Below, in pieces: positions 56,013-64,000 of a DNA stretch of 64,000 nucleotides. Source of the DNA: Pycnopodia helianthoides (Eukaryota; Echinodermata; Asteroidea; Forcipulatida; Asteriidae); NCBI GenBank assembly GCA_032158295.1, contig CM063245.1, positions 3,024,700 through 3,088,699 of the forward strand, written 5' to 3'. Every line of letters starts with the position of its first letter. Position 1 is the stretch's first letter. The position numbers were made by a program, and so were the translations under genes. The notes under the pieces are model-generated. The model saw only the letters and a program-made list of their open reading frames with translations, was not told the origin of the DNA and ran no database searches.

Positions 56013-56382
56013 GAAGAGTTGTGTCATTTGCCAGAAAACATGAAATGAATGTTGAATATGAAGTGGATTATTTGGTGATTTTTTTTTGCATAAGTTTTCC
56101 GCATACATTTTTTACATTTTCTTGAAAGGTCTTACAATGAATTCAGTACACTCCAGAAGTTGTTGTTTCTGTCCGCATAGTTTGATTCAGATCTGAGTAT
56201 ACGGTTTGTTCTTTAAAGGCATCCTTCCAAAATCGGAAGACCTTTTCGCTTTATAGCCTAATTTAACGACGACTGTTCCATCTGTAAGTTTTCCTCATGC
56301 ATTTAAAATCATGAAACGAATCTTTCTCTTCAATCCGTTGAAACCGTTTGTTTTTTGGTTATTTTTTTTATTTTTTTTATTT

Positions 56383-56388
56383 TTGTAT

Positions 56389-56419
<31 letters not shown>

Positions 56420-56425
56420 TTATTA
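56383..56425. repeat. (TTTA)n microsatellite
   Basis: About ten TTTA units followed by T and G tracts. Confidence 0.95.
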
Positions 56426-56460
56426 TTTTTTTGGGTGGGGGGGGGGTGGGGGTGAGAAGT

Positions 56461-56660
56461 GTCATAGTTATTTGGCTTATGCCAGTGCTCCTCGCTTGTG
56501 GAACAAACTTCCTAACTCGGTGAAGACAGTCATCCGAGTCTGTTGATAATTTCAAGCACAAACTGAAGTAACACCTAATGAAACTTCGTGAGCGCCTTGG
56601 GTGGATATGCTTGGCGCGTTATAAATAATATCTGTATTATTGTCATTATAATAATGGTGG
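56461..56660 (+). mobile_element. LINE ORF2 C-terminal remnant and 3' tail (L2/CR1-like)
   Basis: One frame reads ASAPRLWNKLPNSVK (within 56479-56529). After a one-base frameshift it continues SESVDNFKHKLK, a stop, then HLMKLRERLG. APRLWN.LP followed by F..KLK.HL is the characteristic end of reverse transcriptases of L2/CR1-type non-LTR elements. The 3' tail GAGCGCCTTGGGTGGATATG..GGCGCGTTATAAATAAT resembles the SINE tail at 46939. The upstream part of the element is absent; the copy is dead (frameshift, stop). Confidence 0.8.
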
Positions 56661-56839
56661 TGCTTGCCTTTTTCTGTTGTCAGTCTTCGTAGTTGTCCAT
56701 CCTTCACACACAAAATAGAAAATACCCAATAAATTTTAAATCGTCTCAATGGAAACAGGAAATTTTCTCGTAAAAAACTAAGCGCCGCATTGCCAAGTCG
56801 GTTGTTTATGGTGGAAATGTTTGGGCGGGAAAAAAGGGG

Positions 56840-56851
56840 GTTGCACGCGAT
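56840..56851 (-). promoter_or_regulatory. Dispersed motif copy 7 (ATCGCGTGCAAC) beside a TATA-like sequence
   Basis: Identical to copy 1. On the plus strand it runs directly into TTTATAAATA at 56850, so it could be part of a core promoter. No following gene was recognised. Confidence 0.3.
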
Positions 56852-57136
56852 TTATAAATACACCTTCAGTCCGTTAGTCATCTTTGGCCTCTCCGGGCGC
56901 CTATAATGAGGTGGAGAGAGAGAGAAAAAAACGGGTTGAGGTAAATTAGATTAGTAACATTGATCTTAGGAATGAAGATAAGCGACTTACAGCGGATCAG
57001 GGGAGATTATTGTCATGATCTGGACTGTGGAAGCCGCAGGGACGCCTGACTCGCCGGAGGGTCCGTCCAAGGTTGCCCAATGTTCGGTCTCGGATTCAAA
57101 CATGTACCCCTCGTATGTGAAGGAAAGGCGGTCATT

Positions 57137-57186
57137 TTTACCCAAAGTGGGTCACTTTGACCCAAAAAGGGTCGTGTCTTTACTGG
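57137..57186. mobile_element. Family R (GACCC-type) fragment
   Basis: ACCCAAAGTGGGTCACTTTG then ACCCAAAAAGGGTC and ACTGGGTTAC: alternating ACCC and GGGT. Confidence 0.4.
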
Positions 57187-57244
57187 GTTACAAAAACTTG
57201 TGAGCGTTTGAGCGTTTGTGGTGTTGCACCTGCATGGAAAATTA

Positions 57245-57400
57245 ATTTTGTTTAACATTGTTACAAACTGTGGCTATCTAGTTTTGCTTTGCATTTATGG
57301 TTTGCCATAGTTTTTCACGATTGAATGTTTAGCTAAAACTCAGCCGTCCATGCTAACCAGCGGGGTTTGTTTGTCAACAATAGAAATGTCTTTACGAAGA
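57245..57400 (+). mobile_element. Family H MITE, right part
   Basis: TTTAACATTGTTACAAACTG then TGGCTATCT, AACTCAGCCGTCCATGCTAA and the end TCAACAATAGAAATGTC. Confidence 0.7.
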
Positions 57401-57842
57401 GGTGTATTAATCAAATTAAAATATTTGTTTAATAAAAAAAAATGCCTGTGCAAACAAAGTTTCATGTGAAGTAAATCGCGGGATAAATTTTACTTTAATT
57501 ACAAATGGGAATTTTAGTCATCGAGTAAAAAGGTACAGTTTGTCAATAAAATTGAAGGAATTTAATGTAAAATCAGGCTTGATATTAAGAACTAAATAGA
57601 AAAGTATCCCGCTCGTTAGGAAATCTGGGTGGGTGTTTCTTTTAACCATATTTTGATTCATATATAAATGATAAAGTGCCTTATTACCCAGTGAAATAAG
57701 CATAAAACGGATCCAACAATTCCTGTCTTCCCAACACACCCAGACCCCTCCAAGAAATGTTGAAATGTTATTTTTTTAATAATTGAACTTAAGTCAACTG
57801 TACACGGTTTGAATGATCATCTTCTTCCTCTACCCCTTATAG

Positions 57843-57947
57843 AAAAATCAGTTGTCACAATGATACGTTGAGTTCCAACACCGTGCCCCAATCATCCCCC
57901 ATCCACCTCCCGTCCCAGCGGACAACGCCGCTTCCCAGGCTGCAGGG
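57843..57947 (+). other. Candidate orphan exon
   Basis: Acceptor-like CTCTACCCCTTATAG precedes it and a consensus donor GG|GTGAGT follows. The 105-bp interval is open in the frame starting at 57844 (Ser/Pro-rich, with VPQSSPIHLPSQRTTPLP). Its length is a multiple of three, so it could be an in-frame cassette. No partner exons were recognised, and the protein family is unknown. Confidence 0.2.
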
Positions 57948-58546
57948 GTGAGTTTTTGTTACAATCATTCATTCATCATTTCCATGTCTTGATCTTATCC
58001 ACCAAAATAACCACATCTGCCTGTCAAGCTATAGGGGGCAGTAGCGGAAGGCACATTTTTTGTGTTTCTATCAATAACATAAGAACCTTCCGGTCAAATC
58101 CAGTCAAACTCTATAAAAATCCTCTATTAGAAAACCCCCTTTGAGATAGTGTAGTCATCCATGGGGTTGAGTTCATTAACAGGTCTCTTCATGACAGATT
58201 TAATTGCCCTATAATTAAAAGTGCCTGAAAGAGCCACATTGTGCACTGTTCTACACCCACACACACACGCTCCTTCCCCCTTCCACTCTCCCCGCCCCCA
58301 TATTCCCCTGCCCATTACCAACTCCCCGCCCACTTCAACAACCATCCCCCACCCCCACCGCTACCCCAAACCCCAACCCTCACAAACCCCAAACAGACTT
58401 AATTACCATTTAATTTAAACTTGCCTTCATATGAGGCTAAAGTTGTATGCTAGATTATAATTGGGAGCCTCGACTCGCAGGGAAAATGAATATTTTAACT
58501 TCAAATAGCTATTTTTTTTATATGTGAGAGTGCCATAAGCTTTCTT

Positions 58547-58748
58547 TTAAAGATATTATAATTTATTGGTAAGGGAAAAAACTTTGTTTAATTTTAGTCT
58601 GAAAGCTTACTGACTATGAAGTTCAAGCTATATTGATTCTGTGAAATATTTCCCCTCTGAAATAGGTCATAATTCGAGAAAACTGTATCTGAAAACCGAA
58701 AAAAAAAACTAACAGCTGATTTCGGTTGTTACAATTCCAAAATATTAA
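58547..58748 (-). mobile_element. Family D TTAA MITE
   Basis: TTAAAGATATTATAATTTAT at the left and TTCCAAAATATTAA at the right, with TCGAGAAAACTGTATCTGAA in the interior. It shares its right TTAA with the next family A copy. Confidence 0.65.
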
Positions 58749-59128
58749 AGGAACATTACAGAATTGGTTTTTGCTAACAAAACAGTTGCTGACAGTGTAA
58801 GCACTTTATGTAATCCACCATATACATAAACTGACAAACCTGTAGAAGTTTGAGATCGATCGTCCATCTGGGTCACGAGAAAAACAGTGAAAAACCGATT
58901 ACACATTTGCATGAAATCATATAGATTCAACAAATGAATAAAACGCTCACTGAGCGATAAACTCCAATCGGAAAATTAGTTTATTCATTTCTCATCTAAT
59001 ATGGCATTTCAGACAGAAATATTTCAAGGGATGTTTTCTACTATCATCATCATTAGACCGTGTAAGTTTTATGTAAATCTGTGATCAAAAGTATGTTTTT
59101 TCTTACCAATTATGTAATGTTCCTTTAA
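58745..59128 (+). mobile_element. Family A TTAA MITE, full length
   Basis: TTAA flanks, left terminus intact, right terminus with one substitution (CCAATTATGTAATGTTCCT). Confidence 0.95.
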
Positions 59129-59757
59129 GGACAGTGTGTTGACATGCTGGAAACTGTGCATTTAATATTTTCTCCTGACTCACACAACGGATAAAGCCAT
59201 AGTTTTTATGTTTTCAATACTATGTTGTTTACCACACAAAACATTAACATTTGTGCGACTATTTTGTCATCTCTACCGATCGTGTGTAATAATTTAAGGT
59301 AATTGCACGAACAAATTTGCCAGTGATAAGTGGTACTCAATTAAAAAACTAAAAATTAACTAATGTAGGGATCCCGAAATTATCTCACGTCCAATTGCCA
59401 TGCACGAACACTTTTGCATGTTACCTGTATTTTAGGCAAATGTGCGTGGCATATGCGAAAGTTTGTGTATGTTTTTTTGTTTTGAAGCAGCATTATCTGT
59501 CAATATTCTTTGAGATGATCTTTTTTAAAAGAAAATCTTTCGGTGAAAATTTGGGCCAAGGAACTCTAAGCTAACATAGCTTGAAACCCATACAAAAGTC
59601 CTGGCTATATTATTGTGTCAAGAACAAATCAGAGTGTGGACTAAAAGTCCTTAGTGTGGTGAGCGACTTTTTATATCTTTCCTCACTTTCATGAGGGCTC
59701 TATCTATTGGAAAGTGAGTGCATCAAAAAAATGAAATTTGACCTTGGAGCCCCTTCT
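59129..59757. other. Intergenic AT-rich
   Basis: Lies between two family A copies; no gene or repeat recognised. Confidence 0.45.
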
Positions 59758-60148
59758 TTAAAGGAACATTACAGAATTGTTTTTGCTAACAAAACAGTTG
59801 CTGGCAGTGTAAGCACGTTGTGTAATCCACCATTACATAAATTGACAAACCTGTAGAAGTTTGAGATCGATCGGCCATCTGGGTCACGAGAAAATAGTGA
59901 AAAACCGATTACACATTTGCATGAAATCATATAGATTCAACAAATGAATAAAACGCTCACTGAGCAGTAAGCTCCAATCGGAAAATTAGTTTATTCATTT
60001 CTCATCAAATATGGCATTTCAGACAGAAATATTTCAAGGGATGTTTTCTGCTATCATCATCATTAGACCGTGTAAGTTTTGTGTAAATCTGTGTTCAAAA
60101 GTAAATTTTACAAGTTTTTTTCTTACCAATTCTGTAATGTTCCTTTAA
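59758..60148 (+). mobile_element. Family A TTAA MITE, full length
   Basis: TTAA flanks, both termini intact, a few internal substitutions. Confidence 0.95.
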
Positions 60149-63100
60149 GGAAGATCTCAGCCATATCACTCCCCCACAAGACCATGACACTTTGAACCAT
60201 ACCAACCAACGCCCCTTCGGTTTGAAATAACCCACCCTCCCCTCTTTCCTAGACCCCCCACTTTACTAGCGATACATCATTATTATGCCTCAATCGATTA
60301 ATTAATTAACGAAAAGCGTAACATCGGAAGTGGGCCTTCGTGACTACTCCGGAATGAGCTAACCTTGAGAGGGGGGGGGGGGCTCGTCTGGGACCGCATC
60401 GGAAATGACCCGGTGATGATTTCACGCACTTCAAACGAATTAGACTCATTCTACGTGACACTTCCGTCGGCAGACATTCGTCATAATGTCACGATGGCTC
60501 ATTTTTCTCTCATTGAGTCGATGTTACATTCCCCCCTTTTTTTATTTTAGGAGACCAATCATTAAATTCTCTTATTGAATTGGTGTTACATCCCCCACCC
60601 CTTCTTGTTTTAGGAAACCAATCATTCAAATTATAGTTAGCAAAATCATTATAAAACATGAAAGTAACATCTTAAAATTTTCAATGGAATAAATTACAGT
60701 TGACTTATATTAGAAATATAATTGTGCTTTATTCACCATAGCAGTACAACGATAGCTTGAAAAATATATTACCGTATTTTTAGGGAGCAGTTTATTTAGA
60801 TAGTTTTACCAAGAAGCTTTAATAGCAAACTTTACCTTGGAGAAAGAAGTGCCTGCTCGTGCACGTTTTGTGAGACAACAGCCTAGACGATTGTTCCGTG
60901 ACACAGCGTTGTTCTGGTCTGATCTCTTGACTTATTTTCAGGTATTTAGTATTTTTTGTCAGATAGTCTTCCGTGGAGGTAACAAAAATAATATTTCATA
61001 TGTGTAAATAGAAAAACACTTTAAAAAAAAAACTGAAAATGCTACATAAAAGCTCATAAAATAGCATATGATTTTAAACGGTGTGTTTTTAAATCTCAAA
61101 AGCCCAGATTTCAAATGGGGCACCTGGGTCACGGGGGGGGGGGGGCACGGACATCAATTTAGGGGAGGGCACGTGCCCCCTTCCCCTTAGTTACGCCACT
61201 TGTCATTTCGTGGAGTTTTTCTTCAATGCATGTATCGTCAAAGTATAGCTGTTGAACTACTCAGGAGGGTACCAAGTTATGTCGAAGTATTCCTTCAAAT
61301 TATACAACTAAATAAATAATCATTTCGCCATAACTATAAATGTGATTAATCTTAAATATACGTAAATGGTAAACAAAGAGTAAGAGTTAGATAAAGTGAT
61401 AATCCCCTGGAACGCTTGCCCCCCCCCAACAAATCCAGTGCCCCCCCACCACACACACCCACACACACAAAAAAAATAATAAAAAATCGCTGTAGTTCTA
61501 AAAAGAAAAAGAAAAAGAAAAAAGGGGAAAGAAAAGAAAGTAAAAAGAATGAAAAAAAAACATTTACAAAATTATATCCTAAAAAAGCATGACCCACCAC
61601 TGACAAACCCATTCCCCTACCCCCCCCCCATCTTAAAAGCCATGCCCCCCCGTGCCTTCCCCCTCCCCACCGAAAAAGTCTGGCGATACGGTTCAAGTAA
61701 ATGTTACGTCACTTTAGTATATGCTACGTAATTAACGTAAGTGCAAATGAATTTGGTGGTTGTGGGGGGGGGGCTTACTTCACACACTCGCTATATTACA
61801 TTTAGGCAACATTCTTCGAAAGATTGTCAAACCCCACGATTTCCAAGACAATTTTACTATATTCAAACGAGTCTCAGGGAAGAAAACAGTTTCAACAATT
61901 CCATTGTAATTTTAAGACAAAGTACAGGATTTGTGATTTTTTGTTTAATGACAATAATTTAAAAGTTTCAGAATTTGAAAACTCACTGACTATAAATTTA
62001 TTCCGATCCTCCACACAGGGAAAGACGTCTCTGTTTTTACTTATTTTTATTTGATTGCCAATTTTTGGTGGCGGTGGCGATGGTGTTGTTTTGTTGCGTG
62101 TAGTGTTTGTTACCGTGTTGTTGTTATTATTGCTGTCTTGGTCATCATCTTTTTGAGTTATCGTCGTCGGCTTTGCCGTTGCTTTGTTGTTTATTTTTTA
62201 TTTTTCATCACCGAGGCGACTGTTGCTTTGTTTTCATTGCTAGGTTTGTTTTCAGGCTGTAAAATTTTGTAACTTTGGGTAGAACTATAGAAAGTATGAG
62301 CTCTTCTTTAGTTATGGATTGCACACCACCGGCATTTTTGACCCCTGACCCCTGACCCGGTCACGAACCCGTTCCCAGGTCGTCATTGGGCATACAAGGC
62401 ATTAGGATCTGGCACGCGATCACTCCATCAATCCATTAACACGTCATTACAAACCCAAGTCATGAAGTGGCCGTCTGGGCCGGCACGCAAATCTTCTGCA
62501 GTGCAACCTTGCTTCTGTGTACGTGCGATTCCACTGTCCCTTCCTGCAGTAGGGGGACGATACGAGACGCTGGCCTTGAGAACGAGACTATTACATCAAA
62601 GTCCAAATGCGTGTGATTTATTATATACACGCATGCCTTTATTGCCTAATCACACTTGTCACCAATCGGAGGAGGGGGTGGGGATTGGGGATTGGGGAGT
62701 GGGGGAGTGAACCTGCCTTTCCTTTTCACTCAGCTTAAAAGATAATTGAGCCGCTTGTGCGTGACAATGGGGGATTAATGGGCACGCTTGGGATTAATTA
62801 GTAGACAAAAGGCAACTCTAGTCTGGTGACAGAGATTGACGTTTTGGTGGCCTTTTTATTGGGCATATCCCATATAAGATGACACGGGGATCAGTGTGCT
62901 GCCTGTTTGCGTGCTTGCGTGTTCATATCTAATGAGTACAAGCAAAGGCTTTGATTAAACCATAGCTCTATGATTAAACCGGGTTGGGATTTCTTGACGC
63001 TGGTTGGGATTGTTCTAAGAGTAGGATGAATCTATACAAGACGAAGGAAGGTCCTTTCCCCCGATCCAAGGCCTAGACACTAATCCCTATCAAGTCAATG

Positions 63101-63372
63101 AATCGACAACACTTCCGGGGAACCATTCCCAAGGACCACCCCCCCCCCCCCCACCACCCAGCGATGATATGGAGCGCCCCACGGGCTCCGCTCTTTGCGT
63201 ACTTTATGCATGGATACCAGTGGATTACATTCGCTGAATCTCTTGTATGGTAGCTGTAAGACGCTGACGTGACGTGTTATAATGTGTTCGACGTTCCATA
63301 GAACACCATTTCCTTCTAGTTTATGTCTCTGCAGTAATACCCCCCCCCCCCAACTTGGGGCTTCACCGTGGT
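60149..63372. other. Intergenic with G/C and A tracts, no gene supported
   Basis: G runs at 60370, 61133 and 61766; C runs at 61421, 61621, 63138 and 63340; A-rich 61505-61560. GAGGGCACGTGCCCCCTTCC at 61165 is a partly palindromic block of a wider GCCCCCC-type repeat (also 61420 and 61640). GTTG-rich sequence at 62070-62180. Dispersed-motif copy 8 at 62409. The many frames here are low complexity. Confidence 0.5.
62409..62420 (-). promoter_or_regulatory. Dispersed motif copy 8 (ATCGCGTGCCAG)
   Basis: Identical to copy 6; full KNGCGTGMSA match inside. Confidence 0.3.
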
Positions 63373-63861
63373 TTAAGGGTGCACCCCACCAAATAGGAGA
63401 AAACAGAGCGTCGAGCTCATTAATTTTTGGTAGGACCTCAAAATATTCTATATGTGACAGATTTGAGAGCCCCCAGAAAGTGTTTTAGTGTAAAAATGTT
63501 GCCCAATTGTGACCTGCTGGGGTTGTTGACTTCCAACTTGGGTATTTTGGATGACATAGGCCCTGAAATAAATGGTCCCTATTTGCTGAGAGGTGTAGGG
63601 ACATTTTTCAAGATTGATGCTTGGTCGTTTTTAAAATTACACCTGTGTAGGGGTGTTTTTATTTGGAGGGAGAATAACTTGACGGGCCCAGGGATTCCCC
63701 ATACAAAATTGAGCAGAGAATAAAAGTTCAAGAGTCAATTAATAATTTTCCCTTTACTGTTAAAAGCTGTGAGACTTGTAAGTATTTTTCGTGTATTTTT
63801 GAATATTTAGCATTTTGTCACTGTATGCCATGGGAGATTATTTGGTGGGGTGCACCCTTAA
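63373..63861. mobile_element. Distinct TTAA element with long perfect termini
   Basis: Left end TTAAGGGTGCACCCCACCAA (then ATA) and right end its exact complement ending CACCCTTAA, giving about 23 bp of perfect inverted repeat including TTAA. 489 bp, no transposase. The interior is unlike families A-E. TTAA target sites point to a piggyBac-type mobiliser, which is inference. Confidence 0.85.
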
Positions 63862-64000
63862 CGTGTTCTCTATAGAGCATTTTACTTTAGAACGCGTAGA
63901 TCGTGTGGTAACAATCTATAATGTGTGATCACTCATCACCCATAGGCCACAGCTTGTCCAATAGATCGCTAATAATTGTAAGATTGTTGTATCATCACGC

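Noticed and set aside
57015..57203. Possible exon starting at ATG 57015
   Set aside because: The second half is GACCC-type repeat and there is no convincing donor site or family match.
61352..61696. 114-codon Gly/Phe-rich minus-strand frame
   Set aside because: Driven by C runs and A-rich low complexity.

Overview
The window looks like nuclear DNA of a deuterostome invertebrate, most likely an echinoderm and plausibly a sea star. Three things suggest this: AT-rich gene-poor sequence, two intronless GC-rich cytochrome P450 genes of CYP1 type, and a very dense population of short inverted-repeat elements with TTAA target sites plus tRNA-derived SINEs. Species assignment is inference. There are no prokaryotic features, CRISPR arrays or viral genes.

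Only two genes can be supported. CYP-A (3628-5250, +) and CYP-B (33459-34907, +) are full-catalytic-domain, single-exon, CYP1-like (clan 2) P450 paralogs about 28 kb apart. CYP-A has an N-terminal membrane anchor. CYP-B begins right at the proline-rich hinge and has no anchor. Both have sequences matching the vertebrate AhR/ARNT xenobiotic response element (TNGCGTG) upstream. CYP-A has many, mostly inside a tandem repeat at 2589-3260, with a TATA box at 3480. CYP-B has two within 270 bp of its ATG. The simplest reading is a pair of xenobiotic-inducible monooxygenase genes with shared regulation.

Layout: 1-3.3 kb, two tandem arrays of about 180 bp units; 3.3-5.3 kb, CYP-A; 5.3-33 kb, repeats without recognisable genes (68-bp satellite array at 7.8-8.7 kb, 16-bp array at 14.7 kb, 18-bp array at 20.4 kb, nested foldback element at 27.9 kb); 33-35 kb, CYP-B; 35-64 kb, more repeats, a Leu-tRNA-derived SINE (46.6 kb), a LINE ORF2 end (56.5 kb), an 11-bp array (43 kb) and a distinct TTAA element (63.4 kb).

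The dominant repeats are TTAA-flanked MITE families (A, B, B', C, C2, D, E). A, B, C and D have similar termini ending in ATTGGTA, and A, B, B' and C share a related internal module. Several sit as doublets sharing one TTAA. Separately, a dispersed 12-bp motif (ATCGCGTGCNAS) occurs eight times in otherwise unrelated sequence and contains the XRE core; its origin is unexplained.

All coordinates and repeat boundaries were read by eye. Family letters are local labels, not database names.
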